This document shows, one piece after another, positions 52,601-64,000 of a stretch of 64,000 bases of DNA. The position numbers were made by a program, and so were the translations under genes. How positions within the stretch are numbered: position 1 is the first letter of the stretch; the number at the start of each line of letters is the position of its first letter. The notes under the pieces are model-generated. The model ran no database searches. It was not told the origin of the DNA and saw only the letters and a list, made by a program, of their open reading frames with translations. This DNA is from Linepithema humile. Lineage: Eukaryota > Arthropoda > Insecta > Hymenoptera > Formicidae. The DNA lies in contig NC_090128.1 of assembly GCF_040581485.1 (NCBI RefSeq), positions 10,664,001 through 10,728,000 on the forward strand. The letters are read 5' to 3'.

Positions 52601-55600
52601 ACAAACGCACATCTTCGCTTCTAGCGCGTATATACACGCGGATGCAAGGAGGAAACTGCGATGAACGGCGTTGAGTAGTCGCTCGGTTGCTGGCTATAGA
52701 AAGGTCAACTGCGATTAACCTGTCCGCTCTTAACGCTTGCTTTATTACGTATTATTTCAATCAAGTTCAGAGACAGTCGTGCTTGTTCGCGTTCGATGCC
52801 ATCCTATTCAATCCAGTCGCCGGTCGAGGGCCCGTATTCGAAATCTCGAAACGCTTTGACGCATGCCTGACAGTCGCAGCATACGCTACGAGTAACGCTC
52901 CTTCGCACGTGACATACCTCTCCTCCTCTTTCTCTCGTTGGATACGCAACGAACCGTGAAGGTTTCGCACCGAGTGTTATTAAGCTTTTGGTTCCCGACT
53001 GAGATTTGGACCGGCAAAAACACATTTTCAGTTTCTCTAGCAAAACACAAAGACGCTCTCAAGGATGTCCGATAAATCAATACAATAGAAAAACAGCGTG
53101 TCCTCGTGCTAGGACAAAGCGAAAACTTGTGTATAACAGATGTGTAGAACGGTTGAGACTTCTATTTAACAGATCACCTTCATATGTTTATCCCTAATAA
53201 AATAAAAGTGAAAGTAAGTTATTAGAACTTTAAGTATAAATGCTGGTAAAAAGATATTATCCTCGTTCTGTAACGTTTATATATTTTTGAATCTGAATAA
53301 AAAATATTTAGTTTCTGAAAAATCCTTAAGAAATATCCAATTTTTTATTTCTAAATTAAATTGACTTGAAAACTAATATTATTTCAACTTCTGGAAAGAA
53401 AAAATTTAAATAGATAAAAAAAAGCTACTCCACTTATGACATTCTTTGTAGAAGTAAATCCATGGAAATTACTTACGAGATAAGAAAAGAGTCTCGATCA
53501 TTCTAACACCGATTACACGGCAACGTCTTCCATTTTCTTCATCTCACTCCGAGTTCTTTCCAAAACCCCGATTATCCTTGATATATTTCGAGCTCTTGCT
53601 CTTCGACGAAAATATATGTTCTCAACATTGACCGATTACGTCGAACCGAAGTTACGATCGACCGTTCGTTCGGAATTCCATCGATCTCGTCTGAGTCACG
53701 CGGCGTAACAGCACAAAAGAACGAAGATGAAAGAAATGCGCGACGGGCCGAAAGCCGTGCGGGCGAGGGAAGAGATTGGAACAGTTGTTGTTCAATTGTG
53801 CTTAATTGGTAGAGAGACACCAACGAGCGCGCGCACGAGGAGCCCGCCGGTCGAACGCGATATCGCTAGACACGAGTTATTCGCATCGCTTATCGGCGGG
53901 AACGCGCGTCAACGATTCTCAACGAGCGATCAGAGAGAAAGTTTCACGCGCGCGATAGTGAACGGACGGAAAGCCAGCAGTTTCTACGTCACTAGTGAAA
54001 GGCCCGCTGGAAAATCTGATCCTTAAATGTCGATTTATTGAAGCGATCAAACGTTAACGATTTGCTTTTTTTCTTACAAATTTTATAAAATAGGACGTGC
54101 GCTGAAGAGAAATAAAATCAAGAATAGAATTATGTGTATCTGTAAATTTGAAGCATTGACAAAAGAAACACACACAAATAAATGTTATAAGATAATAAAA
54201 TTAAACTTACAAGTTTAAAGGATCAGCGTCGAATAATTAATGCAAATTTTGTTGCCAATAAATCAATTGAGGTTATGTTTTTAAAATGTTATAAATTAAT
54301 TGAGGTTATGTTTTAAATGTTGGCTGCAATGTATTTAATGCTAGAAATATTTTTATTTATTTGCAATCTTTAAAGCCGCCAAAATTTAAATTGTTCGTCC
54401 AAATTTCATGATTATACGAACTTTTTCCATAGAAAAAAACAGTCACAGCTAAAGGATTAATTATTTTCTATAGTTTTTATAATCAAATTGATCTTACAAA
54501 ACCAACTTAACAAAAACAAATAAAAAAAATCACAAAGGTTGGATTTCAATATTTACTACTTGTACTGAAAATCTATAATTCACGTTATGTATATTATAGG
54601 TTTTCAATATTATCGGTGAATTTTGAAATAAAGCCGAAGTATCGTATCGAAAAACCAGTGTACTCAGCGTCGACGCAACAGGTCGCAGCAACAGGCGGTG
54701 CGCGATCAACAGGATTCAACGAACAAACGGTCGACGCACTCATGTACGCGAGGCGCGCTTCCTTTTCCCATGACTGCGCATGCGTGTGCGCGTGTTCGCG
54801 CGATCACGAAAGCGAGGTTAATCGCCGGATCGATTTTCTAGTTTCCGCTTCCGCGATTACGCCGTGGATTTCTCCGTGGAGAAATGCTACTTAACATGCC
54901 GTCGTGCGATTCGCAGGACTACTTGCGTTCGCGAGTTTTGCTCGCGCCGGAATTCATCATGGCCGTCAACGATGCCGCTTCTTCTCTCGGTGTTCCTCAC
55001 CGCAACCACATAATCGTTGAAATTTCTGACACACGGGCAACGTACTCGTCGACAGAAATTTTTTCGCGAACTGCGCCATCACGAGCCGATTCTAATCGCT
55101 TTAAAATTTTACAAAGCATAACTGGAAAGGAATTTCACTCGCGACGCGCCTAATCGTGAGACGTGCTGTCAGACGCCGATGGTGGTGGCGTCGCGTTGGC
55201 GACGCCATCAAGATACCGAACCGAACAGCACTATAACGATACGAATATAATCGCGAGGTAAATTGACTAAATAAAATGTTAACTGGAGAATGAAATGCGA
55301 ATGAGGATCGTGCGAAACTTTGTCCATGCCGAAGAGACACGCATGAACACGAACGCAAATGACGAGACAACCACATTATACCGGAGTCCTTGAAAACTGA
55401 AATTGTGCCCTTCGAAAGAAATCTGTTTAGCTCTCACGGAGAGATAGAGGAGGGAGAAGGGGACCCTCTCCCTCACTGCTGGAACAACGCGCTGTCTTCG
55501 TTCCACCAATAGAAACGAGTTGCCCTCTCCCCCGTCCCGATCCCAGCGGAGTATCCTTCATGGAAGAGAAAGAGCGGGATGACGCGGCGGGGTAATCTAC

Positions 55601-57582
55601 CTGACCGATTTTTCTGGCGGGAATTACGGTGCCTTCACGCGAGATCTTGTAACGATATTTTTTACGTTCCTCTCGCTGAGAAACGAGAAATCATTTACCT
55701 GCTGAGTGAGCTATGCGTTCCAAAACTTTCTAACTTCTCTAATCTTGTAAATTTTCAATGTGAGCAACGTAAAACTTCATAGACATAAAAATATAATACG
55801 ATATTTTAGGAAGAACAAATACACTCTCAAAAATTCACAATACATTGGTAGAAACAAAGTACAAAGGCATCAGCATCCTACAGATTACACACAATGACGA
55901 GACATGCCAAAATGGTATAAAGGTATATACAGAAATCTCCTTTTCTTTTGAGATTTTTTTTCAAAGAAATCTAGAAGAAAAGACTTCAAAAGAAGAAAAG
56001 ACTTCTTTTAAAAACAGAAATCTGTACATACTAACATAACTACACAATTATAAAACCGCTATATCATTCTGACAATGCTGTTTCACTTCCATAAGTATTT
56101 TTCATATAAAAAAATTTTTTAAAGTTTCTAAAAATATTATAATACACAAACATATGTATATGTTCTTTGTGTTAAAATTCTTAAAATAAAATATTTTCCA
56201 AAATATAATTAATAACTAAATATATTTTTCTTAAAAAGATGAAGAAATGAATCTACAAGTCATTTTTTCAAATTTTTAAAGAAATCAGTTAAACCATTAT
56301 TCCATTAAATCATCCAATTAAAGACTTGTTTCTAAATTATATTAAACTTATGTTCTTAAAAAGCAAAAATTACACGATACAAATAGAAAGCTAATTTACT
56401 ATAAAAATATTAAATGTTACAATAATTTGAAAATAAGTTCTTTCAAACAAAATAATATATCTGCAAATATCATGTTTATAAGCAAATTATATTATAAAAG
56501 CAAAATTAAGTGTATGCTATGTGTATCTTAAAATAAAACTCATAAGATAATGATTTAATGAAATGGTTACATCAACACAGAATTAAAAGTTTTAATTGAA
56601 AATGTATTCTATATAAAAATAATGTAAAAACTCACTTTTGGTGGTACAGTTTCAGCACAGCCATACATGCTAAGCACATCATCATTTTCACTATAAATAT
56701 TTACATTTATGTAAGGTATCATATTTAAATTAAAGATCTCAAGCTAATTTTAATATTCTCCATATATATGTTAAAATTATGATAATTTCAAAAGATATTA
56801 AAGGATACCTAGTTATATTTTCGATAAAATGTTCATCTATTATATTTTGTTCTTGTTTCACATTATTTTCTGTACTTAAATCACTCAATTTGTAATCTTT
56901 TTTTAATACTGCATTTTCCATCTTGATGAGATTGTGAAGAGTGGGATCAATGTCATTATTATTATTGACACAAAATGTGAGCCACAATTCTGTAAGCTTT
57001 TCCACATCCACATTGTAAGATTCACAAAACTCAAAACCTGTATATAATTAATAAGATGGTTAATAAAAGCTAAACAACATGAATAATGTTTTAATCAATT
57101 TTTGTCTTTTTAAAAAATTGAAATAAAAATATAAAATAAAAAAAATAATTTCAATTACGACTAAAATTATTGTTGTTGAAAAAACTAGCACATTATTTCT
57201 TAAATCTTTTTAGTTCTATGGCAAATTGATAAAAGCTTCCTCGATTTCAAAAGTAAGGTTATGCGAGCACATAGCCGACAATAAAGCCATTTACTTCATA
57301 ATCCAATCATAAAATTTCTGTTCTCTATATTTATTTGGTCATCTAACATTACGATTCTATCTTTAATACAGAACTGACATTTAATTTTTAACAAGTTTTA
57401 TGTTATGTTGTTTTCTTACAATAACGTCAAGATGAAATGAGATCATGATTTCAAGAAAAAAACTCGATATTTTTAGGATTAATAAAATCAAAGGAGGGCT
57501 CACATTTATCGAGAACGGCATCACTTTCGACTTTACACCCTAAATCCTGAAATAACTTCGATAAAGATTCTCTTCTTTCCAT
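49650..57582 (-). CDS. POLA2: DNA polymerase alpha subunit B, complete in seven exons
   Basis: Exons 57582-57504, 57037-56809, 56690-56636, 51826-51729, 51517-50738, 50558-50343 and 49968-49650 total 1776 bases, 591 residues plus stop, with every junction GT-AG and in phase. The product is the non-catalytic B subunit that tethers the polymerase alpha catalytic subunit to primase and the replisome (family knowledge). Seen: a short helical N-terminal domain (MERRESLSKLFQDLG..., EKLTELWLTF); an acidic linker; a basic PPKRAKRTPDVEVVVD; an OB-fold region (YFRTFGRISTK, VMLEG, FSGQIVAVEAINPVG); and an inactive calcineurin-like phosphoesterase domain (NIFVAAGPFTASNNMHY, HVLILIGPFLEYTHSE, VVLIASNRDAHHEPIFP, FYPVYPPFEDLNVD, LLILPSDMRSYCKVI). 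Length matches the human protein (598). Intron 4 is 4.8 kb; the others are short. The same-strand neighbour DPP3 ends 650 bases upstream. Confidence 0.95.
51827..56635. other. POLA2 intron 4, 4.8 kb, with CpG-rich blocks
   Basis: CpG-rich, promoter-like blocks lie at about 52330-53190, 53500-54020 and 54620-55620, separated by AT-rich DNA. A hairpin with a 9 bp stem (TGGCGTCGC / GCGACGCCA) is at 55187-55208, and an imperfect direct repeat (TTGAGGTTATGTTTT) at 54267-54325. No exon chain was recognised on either strand. Confidence 0.5.
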
Positions 57583-58231
57583 TTTATATGTTTTTATATA
57601 TAATTGTCAACACTTGTTTCTTGCTGTTTGCCGCCAAAACTTATTGCATGTTTGAACCATAGACATATGCATACATAGATGATAAATCCACTTATGTTAG
57701 GAAGTTCGCGTGTAAGACGCCATCTATTAGCCTTCTAGCGCCATTTATCACTAGCTTATTAGAAAATTGATTGGTTATCTAAAACGCACGTCATTTCCTT
57801 CTGCTCGTGCATCCCAAGAATGTGAAAACGCCACAAAAGAAATAAATACAATCATACTTACAAATATCTAAACTTATATTTGTAGAATAGTTTTATACTC
57901 TGATAACATACAATTGTTTTCATATTCCATACAAGCTCGATATTTCCAATATTAAACGCATTTTCTCGTATTCTCTCTGTACACTTTGCGTTAAACATAA
58001 CTATCCTAGTTTTGTATAAATTGTATGTGAACTTCATATTAGAAAAATACAAATTAAAATTAGACAAAACATTCAGCCATTAATTTTTTCAAATCAGAAG
58101 ATGATTAGTTGTATCTATAATATGATCAATCATACACTTTTATAAAAGTTAGACTATTGCACGTACATATCTTAAAACCTCTACCTTTGTTATTCTATAT
58201 TCAGAAAATAATCGAAATGTAATACTTGTGA
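57583..58231. other. POLA2-DPP3 intergenic spacer
   Basis: About 650 bases, AT-rich, between the DPP3 stop and the POLA2 start (both minus strand). It should hold the DPP3 3' UTR and the POLA2 promoter. I see no canonical minus-strand AATAAA for DPP3. Confidence 0.5.
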
Positions 58232-60660
58232 TTAATTGTTTGTGGTAAAATAATGCTTATCTTTGTTCCAAAGCTCTATCAACGTTTGAGATGTGTCCGC
58301 ACTTGGGAATCTCTCTACCCATGATTGAATAAGTCCTGTGAACGATGACTCATAATTCTTTAATATCACATTATTAGAATCTGAAACAAATGGAAGAAAA
58401 TAAAGTTTACAAAAGAATCCGCTTATAAAAAATTCTATGGTAAATTTTTAGATAACATAAATAGAACAGCACAAAAATGTGTAAAAAGCATATAAATTCT
58501 TTTCTAATACGAACCGTCAACGAATGTATTTGACTGAACAAAGATTTTTCTTGGCTCCTTGCGTGATAAGACAATGTCTCTCCAGCGAAGCCATGGATAT
58601 TCTCCATTGTCGGACACTTCGCTGTATCTATCATACATTGCCTTGGCCAATTCAATGTCTCCCATACTCTTGTAAACTTGCAACTTCAAGAGGAAATCAC
58701 CGATAGCCCTTTTGCCAACTGTGAAGATTTTATCTCGATCGACTTGCATTATAAGATCCTTATCTTTCTCTTTTTCAATTTCGACAATCTTGACAAAGTC
58801 CTCGCCTGCTTCTAGGCATACTCTCAGCAAAACGTAGCGCGCTTGTGCGTGAGCTTGCAACCAAGTCTTCGTGGCCGGCTGATACATTTCAAGCGCTTTC
58901 GCAAAACCGGACCACAGCAGAGACAACCAATTCACATAAATTATGTTATCCGCTTGCTGTTCTCTATGAGCAAATATACTCAGCACTTCTCTGTTCAAGC
59001 TTAAGTAAAGACCAACCGCTTCCGCCCTGCACTCCTCGTATGAGGATCCCATGGTGCCAAATTTGGAGTCGTAAGTTTCTCCTTTCAAAAAGAACTTATT
59101 TATGCTACCTTTGGTTAGAGGATTCTTCACCTTGTCGCGATCAAAGTTGTAGCTATCTGAATCTATTTGCTTAAATAATTTACCGGTACCGTGACCGAGA
59201 AGCTCGTGCAAACCAACTTGCACCTCAAAGCTAGGTATCCTGTAAGAATTCATAAGCGCCTGATCGCTTTCAGACAAAAATGCAATCGAGTGAATGTCCT
59301 TCATATGCGCAGGTATAACGTTTCCCAAAGATACATTTTTAAAGCCCTCGGACTGCCTGATCTCGTCGTAATTCGGAATATTTATCCCCGATGGAATGCC
59401 AGAGCCCGCGAATGTTAAAACATCCAAAGAAGTAAAATCCGGTCTCAAAAATACATCTTTCTCGAAATCTTTGTTCCACGGCAGCAGTGGAATAAATTCT
59501 TCGGCTCTGTTGACCAACGTGGCGAATTTTTCGGACATTTCTCTATTTACCATCGCGACAAAGCCTTCGAACTCACCTCGTTGACCCGCTGGGTCTCTAT
59601 ATGTCTCGATAAAGCCGATGTAAGTCTCGATAGCTGGGCCTTTGTCCTTTATCCAAAGACGAGAACCGTTCCTGTGGTCGTCTAAAGATCCTGTTCTAAA
59701 ATGATCAATGTATTTATCTAGCATATCCTTTTCAGTTTGGTTAGATGCATATTCCTTGGCTTTCTGTAGATTCTCCACAACTGGCACCATAAGTTTGCTG
59801 TAATCTCCTCTTGTAATTTTAAATTTAGCATCTTTGTATGTTTCCTCCGAGGAAGTGATTTTAGGATCGTCAGAAGTCTCCAGAGATGCCAGTCTAATTT
59901 CGTACACATCAATATTACTATTATTCTCAGGATTGTGCACCGTGGTCTTGAAACACCTTGCGTTATAGGATTCCAGTCCTTTATATTCCATAAATGCGTT
60001 AACTCTATCCGCATCTTCTTTGGTACAGTTTGCAGAGAAATAAGTTGTGATACCTTTGTCGCCTAATCCTAGTGATTTCAACTTGCCATCTAAGGAATAT
60101 AGGGCGTTCGATATATTGTCCCACAGATTTTTAATTTCCGTAGGATTATCCTTATAGGCTTTTGAAGCCTTCATTATTGTCTCAAATGCATTTTTGGGTA
60201 AAAGTGGAATAATTTTTGTATCACCCATAGCTTTGTAATTTCCTGCATTTGAGAATACTCCACAGCTATAAACTAAGAAAGCCTAGAAAAAAAGAAAAAA
60301 TATTTTATCATTACATGTGTATACATTTAATAATCTGTAAAACAAAGCAACATAAGAAAAATATACTGAGAGAGAACTCTTTACCGTGAATTCATCTTCA
60401 CTAATATTGGCACGTGTTGCGGCAGCTCTCAATTCATCAACAGATTCGGCAAGATATATTTTATGTAACAATGCAAATATCAATGGTGATTCTGGCGATG
60501 TTTGTACCAATACGATCAATCCTCCATTCCATGCTGCTTGACTCAAGTAATGAGCATATAGTTTCTCCTTCTGCGTCAAAGCTTTAAAGGCAGTATCGCA
60601 TTCTAATGCAACAATAGGTTGATTGTTGGGTAATGTGTATAAAGAGATGTCGACACTCAT
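58232..60660 (-). CDS. DPP3: dipeptidyl peptidase 3 (M49 zinc peptidase), complete
   Basis: Exons 60660-60385, 60282-58515 and 58380-58232 give 2193 bases, 730 residues plus stop. DPP3 is a zinc exopeptidase that removes dipeptides from the N-terminus of short peptides such as enkephalins and angiotensins, mainly in the cytosol (family knowledge). Seen: HELLGH at 451-456 and EECRAE at 508-513, the two zinc/catalytic motifs of family M49, at almost the same positions as in human DPP3 (450-455 and 507-512). Also visible: the N-terminal YTLPNNQPIVALECDTAF, FLVYSCGVFSNAGNYKAMGDTK, and IPSGINIPNYDEIRQ before the active site. The last exon supplies the usual C-terminal helices (LIQSWVERFPSAD) by splicing at GACG|GTTCGT, a weak donor; reading through would stop after GSY. 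An optional upstream exon is listed separately. Confidence 0.96.
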
Positions 60661-61284
60661 TGTTGAGTTCCTCTGATTTACACTAAAACAAATAAATCAT
60701 AAACTTGAAGTTAGTTATATATGCCAAGTTTAAAGTACAAAGTATATTATTAATAAGTATATTATTTAAATATATCTATAATGAGCGACAAATACTGCTT
60801 TTTAAAAAATAAATGCACTTATATTAATTTTATTTTTAAAAAAAGTCTTTTGTTACCAATTTTTTTGACAAAAATCAAACACTGATTGAGATCAGAATTC
60901 TATACTATAAGCATAGAGAATGTATTTTTAGCAATAAAAGACAGCAAATGACTAAGCTATTTTTGCATTAAATTATGAAAAATTAATTAATAAACTTATC
61001 AAAAATGTAATTTATCAAGAATTTTAATTTTCTACATTAAAATATGTTATTATTAAAAACGCAATATATTTTATGAATAAATATACTAAAAAAATTATGC
61101 TTTTTATAACGCACCACGAAAAAAGTTTCCCACTTAAACTTTCGATTTGTCTACTTGAGCATACAACAGTATTTATATAATTCGCTTTACGAGCAACCTT
61201 CGCAACACATGGAAGCAAGAAATGCGATTTTCTACAATTAGCGGTAATTAATTTGGATGTATTTAAAACTTGCGACCTGAACAT
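60661..61284 (-). CDS. DPP3: alternative 5' exon of DPP3 adding a mitochondrial-type presequence
   Basis: An ATG at 61284 opens 56 codons that end in phase 2 at donor TCGTG|GTGCGT (61115/61114). They join to an acceptor TTTTAG| at 60683/60682, then 22 in-frame bases (TGT codon, VNQRNST) to the main DPP3 start Met at 60660. No stop intervenes, so the long form would have 794 residues. The added N-terminus (MFRSQVLNTSKLITANCRKS, then HFLLPCVAKVARKANYI) has many Arg/Lys/Ser/Thr and no acidic residue in its first 40, as in a matrix-targeting presequence. The two starts would then make mitochondrial and cytosolic forms. Targeting is inferred from composition. Confidence 0.6.
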
Positions 61285-62556
61285 ATTTAATGAGCATTTA
61301 CGCTAAAAGTTACGAGCAATTAGTTGTGATATTAGACATGTGACAATATGACTCCAAATGAATGATAAACAGTCTTGTTCACGCCTTTTGTATAATGAAT
61401 TTTATGGGCGGTTTTGAGCTTTACAAATTCACTACTAGTTGGCATAAAAATGTAGTTAAGAATAATTCTGACAAATTTTAAATCGTTTGCTTACCGAATC
61501 TAGTAGAAGCAAGACTACACAAAAATAATCGAAGAAGACGAAGAGCTTTAGCAAAAAATCTTTATCTCAGTACAGATCGAAAAAGATAAGATAAATTCTA
61601 AAATATTGGAGCACCGATATCATAAATCACCTGTTACTAAGTGGACACTTTTCGACAGAACGTATATCTACTATTTTTCTAAATCAAGACCGTCCAGAGG
61701 TAAAGGAATATTCATAGAAACTTGCATAACCGTATAATGCACATGCAGTTATGTGCTTAATGTAAACTTGTATTTGATTGGATAATTTCCTTAGGCGTAT
61801 ACTTTTTTTCACTATTATTGCTCCTATAAACAGAAGTCCGCACCCGGTGCATTCAGAAACTACACTCGGGGGAAAGTCTTTGTCTATTATCTATAGTATA
61901 CGTAACGTATACTATAGACAATAAACATAGAGACTTTCACTCTAGGTGTAGTTTTTGAACGCACCCCTGTACAGGACGCGGTAACGCTAGGTAACGCTTG
62001 TCACGCAACAAGGAACATTTAGGCTTTAGGCTGTTGATGGAGTAGTTGGTAAGTGGAAAGAAATAAATTAGTAAAAGATTTAAGAAAATATTTAAAATAT
62101 CTTTTTTATTTCAAAGTTTGCATAAAAACGCATTTAAGACTTTTTTATATGTAAAACAAAGTTTGAAAAATTAAAAGTTGAGCTTGGTTGAAAAAGAAAA
62201 TTGGATTTGTCTTTTGAGGTTAGAAAATTTGTCGGCAAGCCAATACAGCTTTCGAGAACATTTTAGAAATGCATAACGGTATAATAACTGTAACTGTATA
62301 GTAACTGTAATATAATTAATATACATTATCCTTTTATAATCCGATAACGATTTATTTAAATTTGAATAAAAATCAAATAAGAAAATCTTGATGAAATGAA
62401 AAATGTTTATTTGTTTAGTTATAATATCTATTACATCAAATTTTAAAATAATAGTATTAAATTTATGCTTTTTATTTTTTTAGAATTTATATTCATAACG
62501 AATTCAGTGGATTTTAAGTGACTTGTATACTGTTTGTAACAGTAATTGATTAAAAT
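61285..62556. promoter_or_regulatory. shared upstream region of divergent DPP3 and FAM50
   Basis: 1.27 kb between the DPP3 long-form start (minus) and the FAM50 start (plus), probably a bidirectional promoter region. AT-rich, apart from a GC-richer patch at about 61820-62040 that contains a palindromic element. A FAM50 5' UTR intron is possible: there is an acceptor-like TTTTTTAG at about 62476-62483. Confidence 0.45.
61846..61965. mobile_element. 120 bp palindromic MITE-like element
   Basis: The left arm begins GGTGCATTCAGAAACTACAC and the right arm ends with the matching complement of GGTGCGTTCAAAAACTACAC. The arms meet at a TATACGT/ACGTATA centre and pair with scattered mismatches and small gaps along about 58 bases. 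The right end continues to CCCTG, so its outer strand reads CAGGGGTGCG, resembling the CAGGG-type ends of hAT-like terminal repeats; the left end is diverged (CACCCGGTGC). No coding capacity. I could not fix a target-site duplication. Confidence 0.6.
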
Positions 62557-64000
62557 ATGGCACACTACAAAGGAGCAGCCAGTGAAGCTGGCCGAGCAAT
62601 GCAATTGATGAAGAAGAGAGAAATTGCACAGCAAGAGATAGAATTGCGGAAAAAGAAAATTGAAGATGACTTGAAGATTCATAATATAGAGAATAAATTT
62701 GCAACTCATTATAATGCAGTGGAACAGCAATTAAAGACTTCCACAATTGGTTTAGTTACACTGAATGAAATGAAAGCCAAGCAAGAAAATATAGTGAAAG
62801 AACGTGAAAGAAAACTTGCTCAAAAGGAACGAGAAAAAGAACAAGAGAAGGAAAGGGCATTAGCTGCTAAACAAGCAGAGAAGAACAAACAAAAAAGACA
62901 AATTCAAGCTTTGTCTTTTAATTTAGATGAAGATGAAGATGAAGATGAAGATGAAGAAGAGAAAGAAGAAGCTGAGATTTCTGACGATGACAGCATAGGG
63001 AAATCAGAAAATGTGCATTGTTACAAACATGTAATTAAAAAAATAAAAAAGAATCCAGATGTAGATACAAGTTTCTTACCAGATAGAGAAAGAGAGGAGG
63101 AGGAAAATAAGCTTAGAGAAGAATTGAGGCAAGAATGGGCTAGAAAACAGAATGCACTAAAGGAAGAAGAGATTGAAATCACATTCAGCTATTGGGATGG
63201 ATCTGGCCATCGTAGAAGTGTTATAATGAAGAAAGGTAAATACTTTAATACCAAGTTATTATTAAAACAAGGCATATATAAAAGTGATACAAGCAATGTA
63301 CAGACCAGTGCTTGGAATTAGTTGCTCATTTTGAACCAATTTCCGAGACGACGCCTCCTATTCCCCCACTACCGCTCGACGCTCAAGCAGATGCTGCGCC
63401 GACAGCGCGTCTAATGTTTTAAATCAGGAACGTCTATTGTATAAGAGATAAGCAGCTAGGACCTGTATCTTTTATGATATTATTAATATTTTCCTCACTA
63501 CAGAAATAATTTCTGTTTTTATAATAAATGATTATTAGTATATAATTAAATTAAAATGTCTGTCCTGTATTCTGAGCACTGGTATAAATTGACATAAAAA
63601 TTTTATATTTTAGCTTCAACATATGCAGATTTTTAAGCATATAATGTGTTATATAATAATTTTACTAAATATAAATTTACTAACTTTTTATTTCTGCTAT
63701 AGGTAATTCCATTTATCAGCTTCTTCAAAGATGTTTGGAAGTTTTGAGGCGTGAATTTAGCGAGCTTAAAACAGTAATGGCAGATCAATTAATGTATGTT
63801 AAGGAAGATCTTATACTACCCCATCATTATACATTCTATGATTTTATCGTAACTAAGGTAAGATATTTAGATCTATTTAGATATATTTATCAATATTAAT
63901 ATGCTATTACAATGCTTGAATCTTATTTTAACGTATATAATATGATTAGGCACGAGGAAAGAGTGGACCTTTGTTTACATTTGATGTTCACGACGACATT
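62557..64000 (+). CDS. FAM50/XAP5 nuclear protein, partial (3' end beyond window)
   Basis: Exons 62557-63235, 63703-63857 and 63950-64000 (runs off the window) join in phase and give 295 residues so far. FAM50A/XAP5 is a conserved nuclear protein linked to pre-mRNA splicing and chromatin (family knowledge). Seen: MAHYKGAASEAGRAMQLMKK at the start, a long charged coiled-coil (about residues 20-110, KERERKLAQKEREKEQEKER), an acidic EDEDEDEDEEEKEEAE stretch, then the XAP5 core: NPDVDTSFLPDREREEEE, EIEITFSYWDGSGHRRSV, QLMYVKEDLILPHHYTFYDF and ARGKSGPLFTFDVHDD. The family is about 330-340 residues, so roughly 40-50 are missing at the right edge. Unusual detail: HVIKKIKK replaces the more usual linker before NPDVDT. 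Confidence 0.95.

Noticed and set aside
56739..56808. Hydrophobic extension of POLA2 exon 2 (ISFEIIIILTYIW)
   Set aside because: It is read-through into intron past the donor AG|GTATCC; splicing to 56690 restores the POLA2 frame and conserved sequence.
58504..58514. DPP3 ending at GSY directly after exon 2
   Set aside because: The downstream exon 58380-58232 fits in phase and supplies the C-terminal helices expected for the family.
1..64000. CRISPR arrays, bacterial operons, rRNA or tRNA genes
   Set aside because: No spaced direct repeats, no Shine-Dalgarno-led gene strings and no recognisable tRNA arms or rRNA segments; the window is spliced eukaryotic DNA.

Overview
This is a 64 kb window of an insect nuclear genome. 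The composition and gene set suggest Hymenoptera, probably an ant. The signs are introns with GT-AG junctions, AT-rich gaps mixed with CpG-rich blocks, many (GA)n/(CT)n microsatellites, and insect versions of an estrogen-related receptor, MICOS subunit MIC13, POLA2, DPP3 and FAM50/XAP5. The taxon call is inference. I rebuilt exon chains by hand from splice sites and reading phase. Where I give a full chain, the lengths sum to an exact multiple of three.

Layout. 1-4596 (+): last exons of an immunoglobulin-superfamily-like membrane protein with two alternative tails; the long one ends in a possible PDZ ligand. 9045-10503 (-): three-exon MIC13/QIL1-like gene with an unusual N-terminal extension. 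10504-23910: a 13 kb stretch with no gene I can support; it holds a long (TTCC)n array and three hairpins, one of pre-miRNA size. 23911-26340 (-): three-exon gene for a 362-residue secreted, heavily N-glycosylated protein that I do not recognise. 26341-31956: AT-rich gap. 31957-34684 (-): eight coding exons of the nuclear receptor ERR. Further upstream, 35-49 kb holds CpG-rich promoter-like islands, a possible alternative first coding exon at 43.7 kb, an orphan ORF-bearing exon at 39.3-39.7 kb and three copies of a nuclear-receptor half-site motif. 49650-57582 (-): DNA polymerase alpha subunit B, complete in seven exons. 58232-61284 (-): dipeptidyl peptidase 3, complete, with an optional upstream exon that would add a mitochondrial presequence. 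62557-64000 (+): FAM50/XAP5, cut by the window end. DPP3 and FAM50 are divergent and share a 1.3 kb intergenic region that contains a 120 bp palindromic MITE-like element.

Functionally this is mostly a housekeeping neighbourhood: primosome (POLA2), peptide turnover (DPP3), splicing/chromatin (FAM50) and mitochondrial cristae (MIC13). ERR is a metabolic transcription factor. The most novel items are the unrecognised secreted protein, the layered ERR N-terminus and promoter architecture, and the DPP3 presequence exon.
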